From NCBI RefSeq assembly GCF_016623585.1, contig NZ_JAEHFY010000003.1:62001-126000 (forward strand): a DNA stretch of 64,000 bases. Reading direction: 5' to 3'. The notes under the pieces were generated by a model that worked only from the letters and a program-made list of their open reading frames with translations, did not search any database and was not told the DNA's origin. Positions 37,545 to 46,840 of the stretch are shown here, piece after piece. Within the stretch, counting starts at the first letter, position 1. Every line of letters starts with the position of its first letter. Position numbers and translations under genes: made by a program. Origin of the DNA: Pedobacter segetis (GTDB lineage: Bacteria > Bacteroidota > Bacteroidia > Sphingobacteriales > Sphingobacteriaceae).

Positions 37545-39386
37545 TTATTTCAAAAGCTTTTTTACTGTTTTTATAATATGCGCCGCATCTATTTGGGCTG
37601 CACTCAACAATTGCGATTTCTCGCCAGATGAGGATATTTTTGAAACTGCTAATTTTACAACTTCTAAGTTCTCTTTAGCTAAAGCTGATGAAACGAAATC
37701 GCCAAAACCACCATGTTCATAATGATCTTCTACGGTAATGATGATCGGTTTTTCGGTTTCTGAAACACATTCTTTTAATGTAGCTGCATCAACCGGATTT
37801 ATGGAGTAACAATCTACAACTCTAATATTTATATTTTCTTTTTTCAATTCTTCGGCAGCTGTAATGGCTTCTATCACAGTAATACCGGTTGCCGCCACAG
37901 TTAAACCATCTTTCTTGGATTTTCGTAATGTTTTAGATCCACCGATTTTGAAAACCTCGCTTTCATCATAAAAAATTGGGGTTTTTGGGCGTAGCGTTCT
38001 CATATAGCTGATCCCTTGATGATTTATCATCAATGGAACCAATTTACTTGTTGATACAGCATCAGAAGGTTGTAGTATAATGATGTCTGGTTCGGCACCA
38101 AAAAAGGCAATATCCTCTAAACCCATTTGTGAAGGGCCATCTTCGCCAATAGAAACACCAACATGGGAACCAATAAATTTGATGTTAGATTCTGATACCC
38201 TAGCCATTCTTATTTGATCTGCTGCCCTGGTAAAAAAAGCCGCAAAAGTGGCTACAAAGGGTATTTTACCAATTCTTGATAATCCTGCGGCTACAGAAAC
38301 CATATTTTGTTCGGCAATAAAACATTCTACAAACCTTTCTGGATAGGCTTTATAAAAATCTAAGGTGTAAGTAGAATTTTTAACATCGCCATCTAGGCCG
38401 TACAGATTTAGGTTTGATTTTCCTAATTCCGTAAAAACCTCCCCAAAAACCTCTCTGGTAGCATATTCTTTATTTTTATCGAATTTTAGCTTAGAAAATG
38501 TTTGTTCTAAAGGGTTTTTTGTAACCTCGGTCTTTTCTGTCATTTTTAGCTCGAAACGTAAACTATCGTCAACCTCTCCCAACTCTTTTAAAGCGGTTTT
38601 TAATTGATCGGTATTTAACGGTTTGCCATGCCAGCCTTCTTTATCTTCTAAAAATGAAACTCCTTTTCCTTTAATGGTCTCTGCAACAATGGCAACAGGT
38701 TTTCCATTGGTATTGCTATGTGCTTTTTGTAGTGCTTTATCTATTTCTTCTAAATCATGGCCATCAATTTCAATCACCTCAAAACCAAAAGCTTTAAAGC
38801 GGTCAGCATATTCTTTTAAATGATGCCCAAACATGGTTTCGCCACTCTGCGCCAAACGATTGATGTCTAAAATTGCGATCAAATTATCTAAATGATGATA
38901 GGAAGCAAAGTTTGCCGCCTCCCAAACCTGGCCTTCTGCAAGCTCGCCATCACCCAAAACAACGTAAGTTTTATAAGGAAGTTTTTCCCTTTTCCCTATT
39001 AAGGCCAAACCAGCCCCAACGGATAAACCCTGGCCCAAAGAGCCGGTTGCTGCTTCTGTAAACTTAAATTTTGGTACGGGATGACCTTCAAATTGGCTCC
39101 CAAATTTTCTGAGTGTTCTTAAGCTCTCTAAGGGATAAGCTCCTGCAATGCCAAACAATGTATAAAGCAATGGGGCCGCGTGGCCCTTGGAAAGCACAAA
39201 ACGATCGTTGTACTTATTTAATGGTGCTGATAAATCGTATTTTAGATATTTATCAAATAAAACGGTGGTTACATCGGCAATTGATAGGCAAGATGTAGGG
39301 TGGCCAGAGCCGGCCTCGGTAGTAGAGACCATGCACCATTTACGCACTAACTTTGCTTTTTCTTTTATGGATTCTATGTTTTTCAT
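37545..39386 (-). CDS. tkt: Transketolase, single-chain form
   Basis: 613 aa from the ATG at 39386; the frame also has a TTG two codons earlier. Thiamine-diphosphate enzyme that moves two-carbon units in the pentose phosphate pathway. The N-terminal ThDP motif is VVLGDGELAEGQVWEAANFASYHHLDNLIAILDIN (in pieces), with GHPTSCLSIAD and SKGHAAPLLY. The middle Pyr domain has the catalytic Glu in CFIAEQNMVSVAAGLSR, and a C-terminal domain follows. It is the shorter, animal/archaeal-like type. A second, split transketolase lies at 51383-53282, so the genome has two. Confidence 0.92.
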   Translation of the reverse strand: MKNIESIKEKAKLVRKWCMVSTTEAGSGHPTSCLSIADVTTVLFDKYLKYDLSAPLNKYNDRFVLSKGHAAPLLYTLFGIAGAYPLESLRTLRKFGSQFEGHPVPKFKFTEAATGSLGQGLSVGAGLALIGKREKLPYKTYVVLGDGELAEGQVWEAANFASYHHLDNLIAILDINRLAQSGETMFGHHLKEYADRFKAFGFEVIEIDGHDLEEIDKALQKAHSNTNGKPVAIVAETIKGKGVSFLEDKEGWHGKPLNTDQLKTALKELGEVDDSLRFELKMTEKTEVTKNPLEQTFSKLKFDKNKEYATREVFGEVFTELGKSNLNLYGLDGDVKNSTYTLDFYKAYPERFVECFIAEQNMVSVAAGLSRIGKIPFVATFAAFFTRAADQIRMARVSESNIKFIGSHVGVSIGEDGPSQMGLEDIAFFGAEPDIIILQPSDAVSTSKLVPLMINHQGISYMRTLRPKTPIFYDESEVFKIGGSKTLRKSKKDGLTVAATGITVIEAITAAEELKKENINIRVVDCYSINPVDAATLKECVSETEKPIIITVEDHYEHGGFGDFVSSALAKENLEVVKLAVSKISSSGEKSQLLSAAQIDAAHIIKTVKKLLK

Positions 39387-39482
39387 ATTCAAAAATGCTC
39401 AAGAAAGATGCCACTTGGTGTTCTATGATAAATTTTGCAATTATCGAGTGTTTTTTTTGATAAGGTCGCTTTTCAAAAGCAA

Positions 39483-39513
39483 TTTGTAGGATAGAGTTTA
39501 ATCCCTATTTTTG
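39483..39513 (+). promoter_or_regulatory. Promoter of efp
   Basis: TTTG at 39483-39486, a 19-nt spacer, then TATTTTTG at 39506-39513: a full match to the Bacteroidota pattern, 20 bp before the ATG. Confidence 0.75.
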
Positions 39514-39533
39514 CAATCCAAGATAAAATAATT

Positions 39534-40094
39534 ATGGCTAAGGCAGGAGACTTAAAAACAGGCAATATTATCCGTTTTAACGGAGATTTGGTAACTATCG
39601 ATGAATTGATACATCGTACGCCAGGAAAGGGAGGTGCATTTTATACAGGTAAAATGCGGAGTATTAAAACCGGCAAAATAATAGAACTACGTATGCGTAC
39701 AGATGAGGAGGTGGATATTGCAAGGGTTGAGACCAAAGATTATCAATATTTATATGATGATGGGGATTATTTTGTGGTGATGGACAATATTACGTTTGAA
39801 CAATTTAACGTACCCAAAGAATTATTTGGTAGTTCTGCAAGGTTTTTAAAAGAGGGGATGAATGTTTTGATTTCTATGGAGAGTGAAGAGCCGATTATTG
39901 CAAAAGCACCCAATAATGTTGAGTTAGAGATTGTTTATACAGAGCCAGCTGTTAAAGGCGATACCTCTACAAATGCTTTAAAAAATGCTACTGTTGAAAC
40001 AGGAATTGAAATAAAAGTACCATTGTTTGTAAACCAAGGCGATAAAGTAAGGGTTGATACCGCAACAGGTGCTTATATTGAGAGAGTGAAATAA
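39534..40094 (+). CDS. efp: Translation elongation factor P
   Basis: 186 aa, three-domain EF-P that relieves ribosome stalling at polyproline stretches. The tip loop reads HRTPGKGGAFY with Lys32 at the position that is modified in many bacteria. The N-terminal KOW-like domain (ADLKTGNIIRF-type start), the middle OB domain (DNITFEQFNVPKELFG) and the C-terminal signature GDTSTNALKNATVETG are complete. It has its own strong promoter and a bidirectional terminator. No EpmA-like modifying enzyme is next to it. Confidence 0.97.
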   Translation: MAKAGDLKTGNIIRFNGDLVTIDELIHRTPGKGGAFYTGKMRSIKTGKIIELRMRTDEEVDIARVETKDYQYLYDDGDYFVVMDNITFEQFNVPKELFGSSARFLKEGMNVLISMESEEPIIAKAPNNVELEIVYTEPAVKGDTSTNALKNATVETGIEIKVPLFVNQGDKVRVDTATGAYIERVK

Positions 40095-40157
40095 TAGATG
40101 CTTAAAGCTTGAAGTAAAATGCCCAAAGCAAATATCCAGTACCAATTACAGTGTAAA

Positions 40158-40194
40158 AAAATTGGCTTCCGAAAAATTCTCGGAAGCCAATTTT
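40158..40194. terminator. Bidirectional terminator between efp and msrB
   Basis: 15-bp perfect stem (40158-40172 with 40080+100 to 40194, i.e. 40180-40194) with core TTGGCTTCCGA/TCGGAAGCCAA and a 7-nt loop. A run of A on the left gives a T tract on the minus strand, and TTTTATTT follows on the plus strand. Confidence 0.88.
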
Positions 40195-40215
40195 ATTTGG
40201 ATAAAATTTTAGGAT

Positions 40216-40725
40216 TTACTTTGAAGGAATAAATTTTAGAGCAGCAGAATTGATGCAATATCTTAAACCAGTAGGAGCAGGCCCATCATTAAAAACATGG
40301 CCTAAATGTAAACCTGTTTTAGCCTCTACAACTTCATCCCTTGTCATCCCGAAAGAAGTATCTTTTGCCCAAATAACAGCTTTATCGTTAATTGGTTTTG
40401 TGAAACTTGGCCATCCTGTACCAGAATCAAATTTATCGTCAGAGCTAAACAATGGTTCTCCGGTGGCAGCGCTTACATAAATTCCTTTTTTATGGTTGTT
40501 ATAATATTCGTTTTTGAAAGGTGTCTCTGTGCCTTCTTTTACCATAATCTCATAAGTAGCTGGGCTTAAGATTGCCCTCCATTCTGCATCTGTTTTAGCC
40601 ATAGGGAATTTTCCCTTTTTGGTTTCAACGTTTTCAGTAGAAGTTTTATCTTTTGTTTTGTTTTGTCCACAAGCGGTTAAAGTTGAAGCCGCAATGATTA
40701 TGGCAAATAATATATTCTTTTTCAT
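40216..40725 (-). CDS. msrB: Peptide-methionine (R)-S-oxide reductase, lipoprotein form
   Basis: 169 aa from the ATG at 40725; the longer frame begins only with TTG. Reduces methionine-R-sulfoxide in proteins. The signal peptide has lipobox LTAC, so the enzyme is predicted to be anchored in the periplasm or outer membrane. Core motifs are [18 protein letters not shown] and the catalytic Cys in [11 protein letters not shown]. The two CxxC zinc motifs of many MsrB proteins are absent (the first site reads SAATG), so this is a zinc-free form. It probably repairs envelope proteins after oxidative damage. Confidence 0.93.
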   Translation of the reverse strand: MKKNILFAIIIAASTLTACGQNKTKDKTSTENVETKKGKFPMAKTDAEWRAILSPATYEIMVKEGTETPFKNEYYNNHKKGIYVSAATGEPLFSSDDKFDSGTGWPSFTKPINDKAVIWAKDTSFGMTRDEVVEAKTGLHLGHVFNDGPAPTGLRYCINSAALKFIPSK

Positions 40726-40820
40726 GATTAAATATTTTATAGTTTTTAATTTATTTACGGCATTTTGCAGCAACAAGATGTTTTGAATTTGTTAAATTCT
40801 GTTAAACTAACTCTACTATA

Positions 40821-43613
40821 CTACCAGCCTGGTGAGAATGCTAGGCCAAAAACTGGCTTTGTAACATCTTTTCTATTAAATGGAAAAGCCAAATAAGGTT
40901 CTAACACAAAATAACCAAACACATTTACCCTAGTAGAAATACCGGCACTTAGGGCGGGTACCTTAACATTGGTTGCATAAACCGGTGTATTTGTTGGCCC
41001 AGCTGTTCCAATTTGATCAGGGCCTTTTTGGTTAAGTTTAATCACATCGCCTTTATCCCAAGCCAAGCCGGCATCAAAAAACAAGTTTAGCTCAGAAAAT
41101 AAAAACTTAGACGGAATTACAGAAAGTTTTTTTGGCCCGGTAAATGGTAAACGCACTTCAAAATTAGCAACGGCAATTCTGTTGCCAATTAGTTGGTTAA
41201 TATCAAAGCCGTTTGATGAAGTACCAGAACCGCCGTTGTTTTTATAAAAACTGTTTGCCTCATAACCTCTGATCAAATATGGGTAACCTATAAATAAAGG
41301 ATAAAGTTGTTGGTTATTAGTGTTTCCTAATCGGCCATAGCCATATAACCTACCTGCAAATGTTACTGGTTTTGCCCTAACGTATTTTCTTAAATCTATG
41401 GTTGGTGCAGTGTATTGAAACGTACCAAAATTTTGCTCTATACCAATTCTATATCTATATCCATTTAAAGGGGAGGCAACACCTTGGAAAGAATTATCGC
41501 CCACTAAAGCTGTATTTAATTGCAAAATACTGTAAGGAGTAAGTTGATAACCAAAACCGTTATTTTGATTATATTCTGCTAGGCTGATTTTTTTTCTATC
41601 CTGATAAAAAGGGCTTCCTACAAAACCGCCCCCCAAATCTTGATAGTAAGTGCTATACCTATCAACACGGTAAGAGTAGTGTGAGACTCCGGCACCAAAT
41701 TCTGCCCTTATAATTTTAGAGAAAGGGTAAGAGGTAAATCCTTGTGCCGATTCTTCAAAAACCCTAATGATATCATAATATTGATTATAGGCCGGTATTG
41801 TGCCGCCTCCTTGGGCGGGCAAACTGGTTTGCTCTATACCATAAGTGCCAAATTGATAAGGTATGTGTGAAATAGCACCGCCCCAATTCCATCTGCTTTG
41901 TTGGTTTACATAAGCTATCTGAGCGCCAAAATCATAAATTTCTCCATTAACATTGGCTGCTGCAAAAATTTGGTCCCTACTTAAAATATCGCTAAAAATT
42001 GCTTGCACACCACCAGATAAACCTGTGCCAAACCTACTTGTAGAAACTCCGGCACCGGTGTTTGCTATATAATCTAATTTGAATTTTGGCCTAAACGGAA
42101 TTGATTTTACGGAATCTGTTGGGAGATCATTATAAACCTGGAAGTTTTCTAAATTTTTGTTAATGATGTTAACCCCAACAGAATTTGGAGGTGGAAGTGT
42201 AGCTGCAGCTAAGTTTACATACTCTGGATCAACAACTTTACCTTTAAAAGCTGTATCTTTTGCATTATAAAGTATATATTTTTGATGTCTATAATAAGAA
42301 TATACGACATCATTATCGTTAGAAATACTTAATGCCGGCGAGTTTTCTGTGATGCCACTTATCCCTGTAAAATAATCTGTTAATTGTTCCACTTTACCAG
42401 TTGCAATTGTATATCTGTAAAGATTTCTAAACCCATCTCTGTTAGAAAGGAAATATATCTTAGAGTCGTTTTCTGCGAAAAGCGGATTATAGTTATTTGC
42501 TGCCTCAAACAGATCAATCCTTTTGGTAGATTTATCTTTTAAATCCATAATGGCCATTCCCATGGGGATTGCGGCAGCAACATTATCGCTTTGTTCGCTA
42601 TATTTATCAGTAGAGAAAACTATTTTAGTTCCGTCTGCAGAGTAAGATGGTTGGTATTCTGTGTATTTATCATTAGTTAGCTGCGTAACTTCTTGCGAAG
42701 TAAAATTATAAGAGAACATATCGCTTTGGCCATTCTTTAAACCTGTAAAGGCAACATTATCCCCATCCGGGGACCAGGTTAGATTTCCAAATTGTTCTAC
42801 GTCTCCCATGCCTTTTTCTAGCAAAGTTTTCCCGTTAGAAACATCAACAACAACCAATTTATTTCTTCCTTCGGCAAAAACACTAAAGGCAAACTTTTTA
42901 CTATCAGGAGACCAAGCACCTGCGGACTCTATAAAATTAAATTCATCTATGTGGGAATCGCTTATTTTTGAAGTTAACTTCCTAATCGTAGTCCCTGTAT
43001 GGGCATCTGCCAAGTATAAATCGATAGAAAACAAATCCCTTTCAGAAAGATAGGCCAAATAATTGCCATCGGGGCTAATTGCCGGTGCCACATTCATTTC
43101 CCCACCATTTGTCTCATCAACAATTTTTGTACCTATCGGTGTTTGGGTGGTGTCTTTTAGATAAGGCTTGTAAGCATTTTCTAAAGAACTTTTCCATAAA
43201 CCAGACAAGGTTTTATCATCATAGCCAAAAGTTCTTCTTATGGCAATTTGATAGCCGTACTTGGCTGTTGATTTAAAGAAGGGAAAAATTGTGGTATCAC
43301 CATAGGTAGAGCCTATAAAGGCCCAAAATGCCTGCCCGTAACGATAGGGGAAATACTTGCTATTGGTGGTTAAATCTTCTAAAGTTGGGACATCGTTATT
43401 CAAAACTGCATCCCTCATCCACATTGCTGTGTTTGCATCTATTTTACCCAAAGATAAATATTCTGCCATACCTTCTACCATCCAAAGGGGCAAATTTCCT
43501 AAGTTTTCTAATTGGGTAGAATCTCCTTCTATTAATGAATGATATTGAAAAGCATGTACCAATTCATGACCCAAGACATGGCGTGTTTGGGCATTGATCT
43601 CTTGTAAAGGCAT
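40821..43613 (-). CDS. Outer-membrane protease/TolB-propeller/barrel protein, 3' part of a frameshifted gene
   Basis: 930 aa downstream part of one gene broken from its 5' part (43628-44023). It opens with a gluzincin motif HVLGHELVHAFQYH and WMVEGMAEYLS (zinc Glu). A TolB/PD40 beta-propeller follows (repeats such as PAISPDGNYLAYLSE, GAWSPDSKKFAF, LTWSPDGDNVAF and PSYSADGTKIVFS). The last 420 or so residues form a probable BamA-like outer-membrane barrel ending FGLAFSPGW. The whole would be an exported surface metallopeptidase or a biogenesis factor. The annotated ATG is probably internal, not the real start. Confidence 0.8.
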   Translation of the reverse strand: MPLQEINAQTRHVLGHELVHAFQYHSLIEGDSTQLENLGNLPLWMVEGMAEYLSLGKIDANTAMWMRDAVLNNDVPTLEDLTTNSKYFPYRYGQAFWAFIGSTYGDTTIFPFFKSTAKYGYQIAIRRTFGYDDKTLSGLWKSSLENAYKPYLKDTTQTPIGTKIVDETNGGEMNVAPAISPDGNYLAYLSERDLFSIDLYLADAHTGTTIRKLTSKISDSHIDEFNFIESAGAWSPDSKKFAFSVFAEGRNKLVVVDVSNGKTLLEKGMGDVEQFGNLTWSPDGDNVAFTGLKNGQSDMFSYNFTSQEVTQLTNDKYTEYQPSYSADGTKIVFSTDKYSEQSDNVAAAIPMGMAIMDLKDKSTKRIDLFEAANNYNPLFAENDSKIYFLSNRDGFRNLYRYTIATGKVEQLTDYFTGISGITENSPALSISNDNDVVYSYYRHQKYILYNAKDTAFKGKVVDPEYVNLAAATLPPPNSVGVNIINKNLENFQVYNDLPTDSVKSIPFRPKFKLDYIANTGAGVSTSRFGTGLSGGVQAIFSDILSRDQIFAAANVNGEIYDFGAQIAYVNQQSRWNWGGAISHIPYQFGTYGIEQTSLPAQGGGTIPAYNQYYDIIRVFEESAQGFTSYPFSKIIRAEFGAGVSHYSYRVDRYSTYYQDLGGGFVGSPFYQDRKKISLAEYNQNNGFGYQLTPYSILQLNTALVGDNSFQGVASPLNGYRYRIGIEQNFGTFQYTAPTIDLRKYVRAKPVTFAGRLYGYGRLGNTNNQQLYPLFIGYPYLIRGYEANSFYKNNGGSGTSSNGFDINQLIGNRIAVANFEVRLPFTGPKKLSVIPSKFLFSELNLFFDAGLAWDKGDVIKLNQKGPDQIGTAGPTNTPVYATNVKVPALSAGISTRVNVFGYFVLEPYLAFPFNRKDVTKPVFGLAFSPGW

Positions 43614-43627
43614 TACAACTCTATTTT

Positions 43628-44023
43628 TTAAGCCTTCTGTAACGCCCCTGTTCCAACACCAATTTCTCCGCCTATGGCTGTTGTTTGCTGAAACTCTGGG
43701 GAGTTACCGTACAAAATGATAGGGTTTGGTTTTTTAAAGGTATCTCTAAAAATTTGTTGATGCAGGGCATACCAAGCTTCACTTTCTTTTGCAAATTCTT
43801 TAATTAAGCTATCGTTTTTAGTGTAATAATAAAGATCAAAGTGTGGGGTTTCGTAAACTTTAAATTTTAAGTTTTTATACCTTACTTTATTTTGCCCAAA
43901 ATATTGCGCTTGTGCGCCAAGGGAGCAAAACAAAATCAGTATCACTAAAAAACCCAAAGATTTTTTAGGATTAAAGGCAGTTACAATTTTTTTCATATCG
44001 TACATTTTAGATTGCAATTTCAT
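43628..44023 (-). CDS. 5' fragment of the frameshifted protease/propeller/barrel gene
   Basis: 131 aa. A signal peptide (hydrophobic FLVILILFCSLGAQAQ) is followed by a peptidase-MA-like N-terminal region (VRYKNLKFKVYETPHFDLYYY) that ends abruptly in ALQKA. After the G run at 43645-43648 the other frame reads VTEGLKNRVVMPLQEIN without a break into the next fragment. One missing G (four where five would restore GTGGVTEG) explains the split. The better start within the fragment is Met10 (MKKIVTAF). It may be a sequencing error, a mutation or a phase-variable tract. Confidence 0.8.
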   Translation of the reverse strand: MKLQSKMYDMKKIVTAFNPKKSLGFLVILILFCSLGAQAQYFGQNKVRYKNLKFKVYETPHFDLYYYTKNDSLIKEFAKESEAWYALHQQIFRDTFKKPNPIILYGNSPEFQQTTAIGGEIGVGTGALQKA

Positions 44024-44090
44024 TAACGGAAAAAATATAGTTTAAACTTTAATATTTGAAAACGTTTACATTAAAAAGATAAACTAACCA

Positions 44091-46562
44091 TTAATTATTT
44101 TGTTCGTTTTTTCTTTCTTCACGTTTTAATTTTCTTTCTTCTTTTTTGGTAATTTCTTGTTTTATTGGTTGGCTTTGCTTGTTCTCTTCTTTATTTTGAG
44201 TTGGATTTAAGGGCTTTACCTGTTCTTTCTTTTGCGTTGTATTTTCTTTGGTAACATTGTTATCTGGTAATTGGTTTTCTTCTGGTTGTGGCAACGGATC
44301 ATCTGTTTTAAGGGAGTCGGTAAAAATGCTATCCACAGAAAACGTATCTGCTACAATGCGTGGCGAAACACAATAATAAGAACGAGTGATTGGCACTTCT
44401 GGTTTTGGGAATGGCCCTTCTGTTATACCGGTAGAGGGGTCTTTATAAACTTTCTCCATAAATTTTGCGAAGATGGGCAAGGCGGTTCTTGATCCCTCGC
44501 CGGTTTGCATGGTTTTAAAATGAACGCTACGATCATCTGCACCAACCCAAACTCCGGTTACCAAATCTTTTGTGATCCCCATATACCATCCATCCACATA
44601 ATCCGATGAAGTACCGGTTTTCCCTCCGATTTGATTGTTTTTTTTCCACAAATCCCATTCCCATAAAGCTTGTGAAGTACCACCGGGTTCTTCCATCCCG
44701 CCCCTGAACATATAAAGCATTAACCAAGCAATTTCTTTGCTTAATACTGGAGTTTGTTTCGCTTTAAAATCTTCGATCAGATTACCATCTTGATCGGTTA
44801 TCTTTTCTACCAAAATAGGGTCCACTTTGTTCCCTTTGTTTAAAAACGTACCATAAGCTTTTACCATTTCATATACAGAAACATCATTAGGCCCTAAACT
44901 AACAGACGGTACGGATTTAAGTGGACTTTCGATACCGCACTTGTGCGCATATTCTACCACTTTATCCCAGCCAACTTTTTCTGTAACCTGTGCCGTTATA
45001 GAATTTACAGATTTTGCCATTGCCCATCTTAAAGACATCTCGCGATACGTAAAATTATAATCTGCATTTTTAGGCTCCCATACTTTGGTTTGGTCTCCGT
45101 CTTTGTAACTGATGCTCACAGGTTTATCTGTCATTTTATCGCATGGGCTCATCCCGCTTTCTAATGCGGCCAAATAAGCAAATGGTTTAAATGTAGAGCC
45201 AGCTTGTCTTTTAGATTGTATTACATGGTCGTATTTAAAATAAGTATGGTCATCGCCACCTACCCAAACTTTAATTTTTCCAGAGAATGGGTCTAAAGTC
45301 ATCATTCCGGTATTCAGTATCTTGGCGTAGTACTTTATAGAATCTATGGTAGAAAATTGTACTTGCTTATCTCCGTCCCAAGAAAACACGGTCATTGTTT
45401 TTTTCTTGTTTAATATTACGTCTATAGAATCAGGATCGTTAACATATTTTCTTTTAAAGTTATTGTACCACGGCAAACGCTCTATGCTGTTTTCAATAAA
45501 ATCTGGTATGGTTACGCCTTCTGAGTTTTGCCAAGCGTCTTGGTTGCCCCAAGTGTTATCAAATCTTTTTTGTAAGATATTCATTTGCTCATGAACGGCT
45601 TCCTCGGCATATTTTTGCAATTTAGAATCAATTGTGGTATAAATCTTTAAACCATCTTCATAGAGGTTATAATCATTATCTTTACACCATTTTTCTAACC
45701 ATTTTGCAACTTCAGAACGCAGGTAAGAATCACCATCGTTTTTGCCGGTATCTTTTCCTAAATCTAATTTTATTGGTTTTTTAATTGCCAATTGATACTG
45801 GCTGTTAGATAGAAATTTGTACTTGTTCATCTGCGCAAGCACCACGTTTCTTCTTTTAATTGCGTTCTCGGGGTTTTTTATCGGGTTATAGGTAGATGTT
45901 GCTTTCAACATCCCAACTAACATTGCTGCCTCATCAACATCAAGGTTAGAAACCGGTTTATTAAAATAATGCTTTGCGGCGGTGTTTATCCCATAAGAAT
46001 TGTTACCAAACGGTACTGTATTTAGGTACATGGTAATAATATCGTTCTTTTTGTAATTTGCTTCTAATTTAAAGGCGGTTAACCATTCTTTGAATTTAGA
46101 GACCAGTGTTCTTATTACCGGTATTTTTCTTAATAAGCCTTGTGATTTATTTAAACGCGTACGATAGAGGTTTTTTGCCAATTGCTGCGTAATGGTGCTT
46201 CCACCTCTTGTATCTCCACCAGCAGTTGATACAATGCCCGATGCCAAGGAGTAAAAATCTACTCCGCTATGCTTATAAAATCTTACATCTTCGGTTGCGA
46301 TAAGGGCATTGATCACATTACTGTCTATCTCGTTAAAGTCAACAGGGGTACGGTTTTCTGTGTAGTATTTGCCTATTAGTACGCTATCAGCGGTATAAAC
46401 TTCTGATGATACATTTAACGTGGGTAATTTTATGTCTTTTTTTGTGGGCGAATATCCAAATAAACCTAAAAAGTTAAGTTCTACGGCACATACAAAAATT
46501 ATGATGAAATAAATGACAATGGTTAAGTATCTGATTGGTTTATTGGGTATTTCCTTAAACAT
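44091..46562 (-). CDS. Class A penicillin-binding protein 1A
   Basis: 823 aa bifunctional peptidoglycan glycosyltransferase/transpeptidase. A membrane anchor (about residues 10-32) precedes the GT51 domain with TEDVRFYKHSGVDFYSL and GGSTITQQLAKNLYRTR. The transpeptidase domain has SxxK in RQAGSTFKPFAYLAALESG, SxN in AKSVNSITAQ and KTG in IGGKTGTSSDYVDGWYMG. The C-terminal tail is long, charged and disordered (Lys, Glu, Gln, Asn-rich). Monocistronic, with a -7 box at 46630-46637. It is the main cell-wall polymerase of the window. Confidence 0.95.
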   Translation of the reverse strand: MFKEIPNKPIRYLTIVIYFIIIFVCAVELNFLGLFGYSPTKKDIKLPTLNVSSEVYTADSVLIGKYYTENRTPVDFNEIDSNVINALIATEDVRFYKHSGVDFYSLASGIVSTAGGDTRGGSTITQQLAKNLYRTRLNKSQGLLRKIPVIRTLVSKFKEWLTAFKLEANYKKNDIITMYLNTVPFGNNSYGINTAAKHYFNKPVSNLDVDEAAMLVGMLKATSTYNPIKNPENAIKRRNVVLAQMNKYKFLSNSQYQLAIKKPIKLDLGKDTGKNDGDSYLRSEVAKWLEKWCKDNDYNLYEDGLKIYTTIDSKLQKYAEEAVHEQMNILQKRFDNTWGNQDAWQNSEGVTIPDFIENSIERLPWYNNFKRKYVNDPDSIDVILNKKKTMTVFSWDGDKQVQFSTIDSIKYYAKILNTGMMTLDPFSGKIKVWVGGDDHTYFKYDHVIQSKRQAGSTFKPFAYLAALESGMSPCDKMTDKPVSISYKDGDQTKVWEPKNADYNFTYREMSLRWAMAKSVNSITAQVTEKVGWDKVVEYAHKCGIESPLKSVPSVSLGPNDVSVYEMVKAYGTFLNKGNKVDPILVEKITDQDGNLIEDFKAKQTPVLSKEIAWLMLYMFRGGMEEPGGTSQALWEWDLWKKNNQIGGKTGTSSDYVDGWYMGITKDLVTGVWVGADDRSVHFKTMQTGEGSRTALPIFAKFMEKVYKDPSTGITEGPFPKPEVPITRSYYCVSPRIVADTFSVDSIFTDSLKTDDPLPQPEENQLPDNNVTKENTTQKKEQVKPLNPTQNKEENKQSQPIKQEITKKEERKLKREERKNEQNN

Positions 46563-46629
46563 ATAAATAATGATAGAGTATGTTACGTATTAATTAATAG
46601 ATTATTATCAATAATTTTTAAAGCAAGGG

Positions 46630-46637
46630 CAAAGGTA
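46630..46637 (-). promoter_or_regulatory. Promoter -7 box of the PBP1A gene
   Basis: TACCTTTG on the minus strand, 67 bp before the ATG. The -33 element is not evident. Confidence 0.4.
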
Positions 46638-46840
46638 AATTTAGTTTTTAAATGATATTGTAAAAAAGCACTTAATAGGGGGTTTAAAGCTATTGTTGGT
46701 CAATTTTTTTTATATAAAGGTTTAAATTTTAACAGTATTTAACAATTATTATAATGCCGATTTAATTATTGTGGGCCTAGGGATTATTTTAGTCAATATT
46801 TAATATTTTCTACTCCCGATCCTCAACTTTTAACTTAAAA

